Positions 1 to 5,322 of a stretch of 6,027 nucleotides of DNA are shown here, piece after piece. The notes beneath the pieces were generated by a model, which was not told the origin of the DNA, did not search any database, and saw nothing but the letters and a program-made list of their open reading frames with translations. Each line of letters begins with the position of its first letter. Positions within the stretch are counted from its first letter, which is position 1. The position numbers and the translations under genes are program-made. This DNA comes from Burkholderiales bacterium (GTDB taxonomy: Bacteria; Pseudomonadota; Gammaproteobacteria; Burkholderiales; Usitatibacteraceae), in assembly GCA_025936275.1 (NCBI GenBank), contig JAICTR010000188.1, positions 1 to 6,027 of the forward strand. The letters are read 5' to 3'.

Positions 1-861
1 ATGCTCCGGCACCGCGAGTTCGATGTCGCCGAGATGTCGCTCTCGTCGTACGCCATGTCGATGTCGCGGCCCGAGAAGCCGTTCATCGCGATTCCGGTGT
101 TCCCGTCGCGCTTCTTCCGCCACTCGTGCATCTACGTGAACACGAAGGCCGGGATCCGCGAGCCCAAGGACCTCGTCGGCAGGAAGATCGGCAATCCCGA
201 GTACCAGATGACGGCACCCGTGTGGATCCGCGGCATCCTGCAGGACGAGTACGGCGTGCCGGTGGACTCGGTCACCTACCGCACCGGCGGCGAGGAGGCG
301 CCGGGCCGGCCCGAGAAGCTCAAGCTGGACCTTCCGCCGAACATCGAGGTCCAACCGATCGGCCCGACGGAGACGCTTTCCGCGCTGCTTCGCGACGGCG
401 GCATCGATGCCCTCTACACCGCGCGCATGCCTTCGACGTACCACTCGGCGCCGGATCGCGTGCGGCGCCTCTTCGAAGGCTACATGGAGGTCGAGCAGGC
501 GTACTTCCGCAAGACCGGCATCTTCCCGATCATGCACACCGTCGTCATCCGCCGCGCGCTCTACGAGCAGTACCCGTGGGTCGCGATGTCGCTCTACAAG
601 GCCTTCGTGCAGGCGCAGCGCGAGGCCTACGAGGACCTCTACGTCACGGCGGCGCTGAAGACCATGCTCCCCTGGCTCACCAAGCACGTGGAGGACGCGC
701 GGGCGTTGATGGGCGACGATTACTGGTCCTACGGCTTCCAGGCCAACCGCGCGGTGCTGGACACCTTCCTGCGCTACCACCACGAGCAGGGGCTTTCCAA
801 GACGCGCCTCGAGGCCGAGGCGATCTTCGCCCCCGAGACCATGGAAAGCTTCGTGATCTGA
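1..861 (+). CDS. 4,5-dihydroxyphthalate decarboxylase (Pht5)-like protein, 5'-partial
   Basis: The 286 visible residues resemble the 4,5-dihydroxyphthalate decarboxylase family, which has the type-2 periplasmic-binding-protein fold and is often annotated as an ABC substrate-binding protein. Family-like blocks are EFDVAEMSLSSY (residues 6-17), DLVGRKIGNPEYQMTAPVW (57-75), the segment around GGIDALYTAR (133-142) and GIFPIMHTVVIRR (173-185). Family members are usually about 325-330 residues and the EFDVAEMSLSSY block normally lies some 45 residues in. The ATG at base 1 is therefore probably an internal Met, and about 40 residues lie upstream of the window. No signal peptide can be judged. The gene ends in TGA one base before eutA, so the two are probably translationally coupled. 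Pht5 decarboxylates 4,5-dihydroxyphthalate to protocatechuate, but many relatives have unknown substrates. It could be an enzyme or a ligand-binding protein; I favour a cytoplasmic enzyme-like protein. The family call is firm and the reaction is not. Confidence 0.85.
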   Translation: MLRHREFDVAEMSLSSYAMSMSRPEKPFIAIPVFPSRFFRHSCIYVNTKAGIREPKDLVGRKIGNPEYQMTAPVWIRGILQDEYGVPVDSVTYRTGGEEAPGRPEKLKLDLPPNIEVQPIGPTETLSALLRDGGIDALYTARMPSTYHSAPDRVRRLFEGYMEVEQAYFRKTGIFPIMHTVVIRRALYEQYPWVAMSLYKAFVQAQREAYEDLYVTAALKTMLPWLTKHVEDARALMGDDYWSYGFQANRAVLDTFLRYHHEQGLSKTRLEAEAIFAPETMESFVI

Positions 862-862
862 G

Positions 863-2626
863 ATGGCCGAGCCGATCGGAGCGAAGAAGCACAGCCTCGC
901 CGACCACATGATGGGCGCGGAGGGCGCGCACTCGCACGCCGAGGGCGACTACGACCACGATCACGACCACGACGACTTCGGCGAGTACGACCTGGAGCAG
1001 GACGCCCTCTGGCAGCAGGACCACATCCAGCTCGTGTCGGTGGGCATCGACATCGGCTCCTCGGGGACCCAGGTGATCTTCTCGCGCGTGTCCATGCGCC
1101 GCCTCGCCGAGGACCTCACCAGCCGCTACTTCGTGGTGAAGCGCGAGACGCTGCACCAGTCGCCGGTGGCGCTCACGCCCTACCAGAGCGAAACGCGCAT
1201 CGACGAGCGCGCCGTGGGCGAGATCGTCGACCGCGCCTACACCGAGGCCGGGATCCATCCCGACAACATCGATACCGGCGCCGTGATCCTCACCGGCGAG
1301 GCGCTGCGGCGCGACAACGCCAAGGGCATCGCCGACGTGCTCGCGGAGATGGGCGGCGAGTTCGTATGCGCCACCGCGGGCCACCACATGGAGTCGCTGC
1401 TCGCGGCCTACGGCTCGGGTGCCGCGCGCGCCTCGCACGATCTCGGCCGCCCGGTGCTGAACGTCGACATCGGCGGCGGCACCACCAAGCTCGCGCTGGT
1501 CGAGGGTGGTCGCGTGGTGCATACGGCCGCCATTCATATCGGGGGAAGGTTGGCTGTGGTCGGCGGCTCCCCCGCTCCCCGGGGGTCCCCAACTTGTTGG
1601 GGCGATCCTAGGGCAGAGGGCCGGGGAGAGGGTCGCCTCACGCGCCTGGATCCCGCCGGCAAGCAGCTCGCGAAGAACGCGGGCTTCGAATGGAACCTGG
1701 GCGACGCCGTGGGCGACGTGGAGCTCGATCGCGTTGCCGGATGGATGGCCGACGCGTTGGTCGCCGCGCTCACGGTGAGCCCGACGCCGACCCCCATCGA
1801 TGCGCTGTGGCTCACCGAGCCGCTGGAGCCCGTGCAGGGCATCGCGGGCGTGATGTTCTCGGGCGGCGTCGGCGAGTACGTGTACGGGCGCGAAGCGCGC
1901 GATTTCGGCGACCTCGGCCGGCGACTCGGGCTCGCGATCCGCGCGCGCCTCGATGCGGGACGGCTCCCTTATCCGCTGCTGCCCGCGGGCGAATGCATCC
2001 GCGCGACCGCGATCGGCGCGTCCGAATACAGCGTGCAGCTCTCGGGCAACACCGTGTACGTGTCGAATCCGGGCGAGCTTTTGCCGCGCAAGAACCTGCA
2101 GGTGCTGCAGCCCGACGTGTCGCTCGAAGGCGAGATCGATGCCGCCCGCGTGACGCAGGCGATCCGCCGCCACTTCGAGGCCTTCGACCTCACCGAGGGG
2201 GAGGCGCAGGTGGCGCTCGCGTTCCGCTGGCAGGGGCCGCCGGCGTATCCGCGCATCGCGGCGCTCGCGCGCGGCATCGTCGAAGCGCTGCCGATGACGC
2301 TCATGGAAGCGAAGCCCCTCTACCTGGTGCTCGATGGCGACCTCGCGCACTCGCTGGGCGCGCTCCTCAAGGAAGAGTGGGGTGTGGCCTCCGAGGTGCT
2401 GGTGATCGACGGCGTGTCGCTCTGGGACTTCGATTACGTCGACCTGGGTCGTGTGCGCATGCCCTCGTACACGGTGCCGGTCACCATCAAGTCGCTGGTG
2501 TTCAGCGAGGACCCGCGCGGGCCGCGCATGCGCGGCCATGGCCACCCTCACGACCGCGACCACGGCCACGATCACGGCGATGGCCATCATCACCACCACC
2601 ATCATCATGGCGAGGCCCGCCCGTGA
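863..2626 (+). CDS. eutA: EutA-like reactivating ATPase with His-rich tails
   Basis: EutA proteins are ASKHA-fold ATPases that reactivate adenosylcobalamin-dependent ethanolamine ammonia-lyase (EutBC) by releasing damaged cofactor. Family marks visible here are phosphate-1 motif GIDIGSSGTQ (61-70), FVVKRETLHQSPVALTPY, ILTGEALRRDNA, phosphate-2 motif NVDIGGGTTK (200-209) and adenosine-type motif FSGGVGEY (332-339). At 587 residues it is about 120 longer than the roughly 467-residue enteric EutA. Three additions account for this: a His/Asp-rich N-terminus (His at 10, 15, 23, 25, 32, 34, 36), an insert of about 20 residues near 234-256, and a C-terminal tail (559-582) with 14 His including eight in a row. 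The start at 863 lies one base after the upstream stop. Only a weak GGAAAG (843-848) precedes it, consistent with coupling. The stop overlaps the aldolase start. No EutB or EutC is present in the window, so the partner is unknown. The C-terminal half is ordinary EutA-like sequence and the frame stays open throughout. Confidence 0.9.
   Translation: MAEPIGAKKHSLADHMMGAEGAHSHAEGDYDHDHDHDDFGEYDLEQDALWQQDHIQLVSVGIDIGSSGTQVIFSRVSMRRLAEDLTSRYFVVKRETLHQSPVALTPYQSETRIDERAVGEIVDRAYTEAGIHPDNIDTGAVILTGEALRRDNAKGIADVLAEMGGEFVCATAGHHMESLLAAYGSGAARASHDLGRPVLNVDIGGGTTKLALVEGGRVVHTAAIHIGGRLAVVGGSPAPRGSPTCWGDPRAEGRGEGRLTRLDPAGKQLAKNAGFEWNLGDAVGDVELDRVAGWMADALVAALTVSPTPTPIDALWLTEPLEPVQGIAGVMFSGGVGEYVYGREARDFGDLGRRLGLAIRARLDAGRLPYPLLPAGECIRATAIGASEYSVQLSGNTVYVSNPGELLPRKNLQVLQPDVSLEGEIDAARVTQAIRRHFEAFDLTEGEAQVALAFRWQGPPAYPRIAALARGIVEALPMTLMEAKPLYLVLDGDLAHSLGALLKEEWGVASEVLVIDGVSLWDFDYVDLGRVRMPSYTVPVTIKSLVFSEDPRGPRMRGHGHPHDRDHGHDHGDGHHHHHHHHGEARP
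1562..1633. repeat. GC-rich palindromic insert inside eutA (candidate REP-like element)
   Basis: This in-frame stretch reads as Gly/Pro/Arg-rich residues 234-256 between GGRLAVV and GRLTRLDPAG, two blocks that in EutA relatives are separated by only a few residues, as far as I recall. It holds two adjacent hairpins. One is CCCCCG/CGGGGG at 1569-1585 with a 5-nt loop. The other is CCCCAAC/GTTGGGG at 1587-1602, realistically a 6-bp stem with a CTTG loop. They are followed by a 12-nt near-repeat, GGGCAGAGGGCC (1611-1622) then GGGGAGAGGGTC (1623-1634). Codons such as CCT AGG, GGA, TGT and ACT are unlike the surrounding gene. The structure looks like a small noncoding repeat that landed in the gene in a multiple of three. 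Exact ends and any target duplication cannot be fixed by eye. Confidence 0.55.
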
Positions 2627-3303
2627 GCGCTTCGCTCTCCCTTCGCCAGCAGCTCGCCGACGCGCTCTCGATGATGGAGCGTGCGGAGGTGATCGACTTC
2701 AACGGCCACATGAGCTGCCGCCTGCCGGGCACCGACCACGTGCTGATCAACTCCGGCAAATCGGTGCGCAGCGCGCTAAGCGTCGAGGACATCATCGCGA
2801 TCGACATGGACGGCAAGCCCGTCGAGGGCGACGTGGTGCCGCCGATGGAGTTCCACATCCACACCGAGATCTACCGCCGCCGGCCCGATGTCGCGGCCGT
2901 GGCGCACACGCATCCCCTGTGGTCCACGCTCTTCAGCATGACCGGCGAGCGCGTGGAGCCGGTGACGATGCAGGCCGCGGTGATGGGCCCGATCCGCTTC
3001 TTCGCGAAGACCGCGTCGATCAACAGGAAGCCGCTCGCCGAGGAGCTCGCCGCGACGCTCGGCGACGATCGCGTGATCATGCTCAAGTCCCACGGCGCGG
3101 TGATCGCGGGAAGCGACATCGTGGAAGCGTTCGTGCTCGCGATCTACCTCGAGGAGACGGCGCGCCGCCAGTACCTCGCGCGCGCGCTCGGCACGCCGTA
3201 CGCGTTGAGCGCCGCCGAGGTGCAGACGATCGGCGCGAACCTGAGGAAGCCGCACCTGCTGCAGAAGGTGTGGGACTACCACCACGCGCGGCTGCAGCGC
3301 TGA
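2623..3303 (+). CDS. Class II aldolase/adducin family protein
   Basis: This is a 226-residue protein of the usual size for the family, which includes L-fuculose-phosphate aldolase, L-ribulose-phosphate 4-epimerase and some aromatic-acid decarboxylases. The fold binds a divalent metal, usually Zn. Visible marks are FNGHMSCR (26-33, the GNxSxR-like loop), the phosphate-loop-like SGKS (44-47), PPMEFHIH (73-80) with candidate acidic residue Glu76, the metal pair in AHTHP (His95, His97), and the third ligand in LKSHGAVIAG (His157). All expected metal ligands are present, so it should be active. The start is the GTG at 2623, which overlaps the eutA TGA (2624-2626). It is preferred because the next Met lies 17 residues in, within the conserved N-terminal helix, and because the overlap indicates translational coupling. 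The substrate is unknown. In this family 3,4-dihydroxyphthalate decarboxylase (PhtC type) is a notable member given the Pht5-like neighbour, but a sugar or hydroxy-acid aldolase is equally possible. Confidence 0.88.
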   Translation: MSASLSLRQQLADALSMMERAEVIDFNGHMSCRLPGTDHVLINSGKSVRSALSVEDIIAIDMDGKPVEGDVVPPMEFHIHTEIYRRRPDVAAVAHTHPLWSTLFSMTGERVEPVTMQAAVMGPIRFFAKTASINRKPLAEELAATLGDDRVIMLKSHGAVIAGSDIVEAFVLAIYLEETARRQYLARALGTPYALSAAEVQTIGANLRKPHLLQKVWDYHHARLQR

Positions 3304-3309
3304 AGGCGT

Positions 3310-3323
3310 CCCGCGCGCGCGGG
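3310..3323. repeat. Perfect GC palindrome between aldolase and permease genes
   Basis: CCCGCGCGCGCGGG is a perfect 14-nt palindrome in the 48-nt gap (3304-3351). It could form a short strong hairpin in the transcript. No T-run follows, so it is not a convincing intrinsic terminator. It might cause pausing, partial termination or mRNA processing between the enzyme genes and the transporter genes, or it may be a by-product of high GC. Confidence 0.3.
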
Positions 3324-3351
3324 GCGATGTGCTAGATTCGACCGTATTCCT

Positions 3352-4599
3352 ATGCAGACCGACGTTCTACATAAAGGAACGCCCCTGATCGCCATGCAGG
3401 GCGCCGACGACCGCCGCCGCTTCGAGTGGGGATGGGTCGTGATCGCGGTCTGCGTCGCGCTGGTGATCTATCTCGCGCTGGTCCCGCTGGGCTTCCTCCT
3501 CTGGCAGAGCTTCTTCACGCCGCAGACCGCGGAGGTGGCCGCGAGATTCACCTTCGGCAACTACACCGAGGCGTACGGCACGCCCGAGACGTGGTCGCTC
3601 CTCAGGAACTCGATCACCTTCGCGATCGGCACCTCGTCCTTCTCGTTCATCGTCGGCGCCGCGCTCGCCTGGATGAACGAGCGCACCAACACGCCGTTCA
3701 AGTCGCTCTTCTACGGCCTCTCGGTGATCCCGCTCATCATCCCGAGCGTGCTCTTCACGGTCGCGTGGATCCTCCTCGCGAGCCCGAAGATCGGCATCCT
3801 GAACCTCGTCCTCAAGGATTTCTTCGGACTCGATCACCACCTCTTCGACATCTACTCGATCTGGGGAATGATCTGGGTCGACGGTCTGCACTACTCGCCG
3901 ATGGCGTTCCTGCTCATGTCGGCCGCCTTCCGCGCCATGGACCCGGCGCTCGAGGAGTCGGCGATGATGAGCGGCGCGAGCGTGGCGCAGGTGGCGTGGC
4001 GCGTGACGTTGAAGCTCTCGTGGCCGGCGATCTTCGCGACGCTCCTCATCCTCTTCGTGCGCGCGATCGAGTCGTTCGAGGTGCCGGCGCTGCTCGGCCT
4101 GCCGGTGGGGATCGAGGTCTTCACCTCGGCGATCTACGAGGCGGTGCACCGCTACCCGAGCCAGGTGGGTCTCGCGAGCGCGTACGCCGTGACGCTGCTC
4201 CTCATCACCAGCGTCGGCGTCTACCTGCAGTCGCGCCTTTCCAGCCGCGGCTCCAAGTACGCGACGATGACCGGCAAGGGCTTTCGCCCGCGCCAGATCG
4301 ACCTCGGGCCGTGGCGCTTCGCGACCGCCGGCATCTTCGTCGTGTACGTGCTGCTGATCGTGGTGCTGCCGTTCCTGGTGCTGGTCTGGTCGTCGTTCCA
4401 GAAGTTCTACTCGGTGCCGTCGTGGAAGGCGCTGCACAACCTCACGCTCGACCCGTACCGCTTCATCCTCACCTACCCGAGCCTCGCGACCGCGGTGGTG
4501 AACAGCTTCCTCCTCGCGATCGGCACCGCGACCATCATCATGCTGGTGACTTCGGTCATCTGCTGGATCGTGGTGAAGACCAAGCTCCCGGCGCGCTAG
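3352..4599 (+). CDS. ABC permease N-terminal part, ends at internal amber codon
   Basis: This 415-residue reading holds the complete first transmembrane domain and the first two helices of the second. Hydrophobic segments lie near residues 27-51, 87-107, 119-143, 168-192, 224-245, 275-293, then 322-347 and 380-408. The region around WQSFFTP after helix 1 and IPLIIPSVLFTVAWI near 126-140 are typical of this permease group. Start choice is uncertain. ATG 3352 has no clear Shine-Dalgarno. AAAGGA at 3373-3378 sits upstream of an in-frame ATG at 3394, but 15 nt away, and 6 nt from an in-frame CTG at 3385. All choices leave helix 1 intact. If translation really ends here, the product lacks the second EAA loop and should not form a normal importer with a single fused permease. 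Confidence 0.75.
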   Translation: MQTDVLHKGTPLIAMQGADDRRRFEWGWVVIAVCVALVIYLALVPLGFLLWQSFFTPQTAEVAARFTFGNYTEAYGTPETWSLLRNSITFAIGTSSFSFIVGAALAWMNERTNTPFKSLFYGLSVIPLIIPSVLFTVAWILLASPKIGILNLVLKDFFGLDHHLFDIYSIWGMIWVDGLHYSPMAFLLMSAAFRAMDPALEESAMMSGASVAQVAWRVTLKLSWPAIFATLLILFVRAIESFEVPALLGLPVGIEVFTSAIYEAVHRYPSQVGLASAYAVTLLLITSVGVYLQSRLSSRGSKYATMTGKGFRPRQIDLGPWRFATAGIFVVYVLLIVVLPFLVLVWSSFQKFYSVPSWKALHNLTLDPYRFILTYPSLATAVVNSFLLAIGTATIIMLVTSVICWIVVKTKLPAR

Positions 4600-4644
4600 C
4601 TCCTCGACAACGTCGCCTCGCTGCCGCTGGTCTTCCCGGGCCTC

Positions 4645-5103
4645 GTGCTCGGCCTCGCGATCATGATCTTCTACCTGCACGTGGACATCGGCGTGTACGG
4701 CACGATCTGGATCCTCTTCATCGCGTACGTGACGCGCTTCATGCCGTACGGCCTGCGCTACAACACCACCTCGATGCTGCAGATCCACAAGGAGCTCGAG
4801 GAGAGCGCGGCGATGAGCGGCGCCTCCTGGGGCACCACTTTCTGGCGGATCATCCTGCCGCTGCTCAAGCCCGGCCTGGTCGCCGGCTTCATCTACGTGA
4901 TGCTGGTCTCGATCCGCGAGCTCTCCAGCTCGATCCTCCTCTACAGCCCGGGCACCGAGGTGGTGTCGATCGTGATCTGGGAGCTGTGGGAGAACGGGCA
5001 GTACGTGGAGCTCTCGGCGCTCGGGGTGCTCTTCATCATCGCGCTCTTCTTCCTGGTGATGCTCGCGCAGTGGCTCGGCAAGAAGTTCGGGGTGAAAGAG
5101 TGA
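4645..5103 (+). CDS. ABC permease C-terminal part after the amber codon
   Basis: These 152 residues (432-583 of the joined frame) carry the rest of domain 2: remaining helices near 432-440 and 447-465, the EAA loop ELEESAAMSGASWGTTF with ILP about 20 residues later, and helices near 509-530 and 550-573. The frame is open directly from the TAG, so conserved sequence (LLDNVASLPLVFPG) starts 45 nt before this ATG. Starting here would cut into a membrane helix. No Shine-Dalgarno precedes 4645. I therefore doubt it is an independent gene and regard it as the severed end of the upstream permease. Reinitiation to give a split permease cannot be excluded. Confidence 0.55.
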   Translation: MLGLAIMIFYLHVDIGVYGTIWILFIAYVTRFMPYGLRYNTTSMLQIHKELEESAAMSGASWGTTFWRIILPLLKPGLVAGFIYVMLVSIRELSSSILLYSPGTEVVSIVIWELWENGQYVELSALGVLFIIALFFLVMLAQWLGKKFGVKE

Positions 5104-5120
5104 TGCTGGCCAAAGTCTTT

Positions 5121-5280
5121 GACACGCAGATGAACGCAGAAAGCCGCAGATGAACGCAGAACAAGTCGATGATGGGTTTCGTTCATGTCTCGGCGACGTG
5201 CGAGCTTGTCGCACAAACGTTGCGTCGGTTTATCCGCGCTCATCTTCGTCTGGTCATCTGCGTTCATCGGCGTTCCCCGC
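5121..5280. repeat. Degenerate ~20-bp repeat family in inverted arrangement (intergenic element)
   Basis: CGCAGATGAACGCAGA occurs perfectly at 5125-5140 and again at 5145-5160 (20-bp period). The reverse complement of 5257-5272 matches it at 15 of 16 bases, and 5229-5250 (TTTATCCGCGCTCATCTTCGTC) is a more diverged inverted unit. The arms flank about 70 bp that include a perfect hairpin, GTGCGA/TCGCAC with loop GCTTG at 5198-5214. The layout is that of a small nonautonomous intergenic repeat or palindromic unit. Similar 'CGCAGATGAACGCAGAT' repeats are, to my memory, common between genes in various GC-rich bacteria. It fills nearly all of the 219-bp gap (5104-5322) between permease and ATPase, where such operons normally have little or no spacing. 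Element ends are approximate. Confidence 0.65.
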
Positions 5281-5286
5281 CGTAAC

Positions 5287-5301
5287 CCGCGCGTCGCGCG
5301 G
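5287..5301. promoter_or_regulatory. Inverted repeat just upstream of the ATPase ribosome binding site
   Basis: CCGCGCG-T-CGCGCGG is a perfect 7-bp inverted repeat centred on T5294, ending 10 nt before the AGGAG. As RNA it would form a short GC hairpin with a minimal loop, and as DNA it is a symmetrical protein-binding-like site. No T-run follows, so it is not a terminator. A role in translation or as an operator is possible but unproven. Confidence 0.25.
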
Positions 5302-5310
5302 CAACCAAAG

Positions 5311-5315
5311 AGGAG
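5311..5315 (+). promoter_or_regulatory. Shine-Dalgarno AGGAG for the ABC ATPase gene
   Basis: AGGAG lies 7 nt before the GTG at 5323. It is the clearest ribosome binding site in the window and decides the start of the ATPase gene. The strong site fits a gene separated from its upstream partner by a repeat and so unable to rely on translational coupling. Confidence 0.75.
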
Positions 5316-5322
5316 AGAGACC

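Larger units (their letters stand above)
3352..5103 (+). pseudogene. Two-domain ABC permease (FbpB type), interrupted by in-frame TAG
   Basis: Read through the TAG at 4597-4599 (codon 416), this is one continuous frame of 583 residues plus a TGA stop. It has the layout of fused Fe(III)/polyamine-type importer permeases: two homologous six-helix domains, each with a cytoplasmic EAA loop that contacts the ATPase. Loop 1 runs from ESAMMSGAS (about 202-227) and loop 2 from ESAAMSGAS (about 485-509). The break falls between the second and third helices of domain 2. Coding character, hydrophobic pattern and the second EAA loop are fully preserved after it, with no frameshift. The residue expected at codon 416 is probably Trp (TGG to TAG is a single change), though this is inferred. 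Either the gene is freshly inactivated, the stop is read through or suppressed, or the base is a sequencing error. The downstream ATPase gene looks intact, which favours a recent event or an error. Confidence 0.7.

Noticed and set aside
677..2608. Long open frame on the minus strand (643 codons) opposite eutA
   Set aside because: It is an antisense shadow of GC-rich codons. The product is low-complexity His/Arg/Val-rich sequence with no recognisable domain, while the + strand frame has clear EutA motifs.
3310..3330. Intrinsic terminator after the aldolase gene
   Set aside because: The palindrome is strong but is followed by GCGATGTG rather than a T-run.
5119..5124. Perfect TTGACA (-35-like) after the permease stop
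   Set aside because: No -10-like hexamer occurs 15-19 nt downstream; that stretch is the GC-rich repeat arm.
3426..5153. Open + strand frame of 575 codons in the second frame of the permease
   Set aside because: Arg/Ala/His-rich out-of-frame shadow. It passes the TAG only because it is in another frame, and it has no membrane or ABC features.
3367..5214. Long open frame on the minus strand (615 codons) opposite the permease
   Set aside because: The product is an extremely charged Arg/Glu/His-rich protein typical of the complement of membrane-helix codons. No domain is visible and it runs into the intergenic repeat.
5206..5234. Weak sigma70-like pair TTGTCG-N17-TTTATC before the ATPase gene
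   Set aside because: Only 4/6 and 3/6 matches, and it lies within the repeat element. This is not enough to call a promoter without transcript data.
5121..5280. CRISPR array
   Set aside because: Repeats are short, only about 4 nt separate the direct copies, the copies are inverted across the region, and there are no spacers of regular length.
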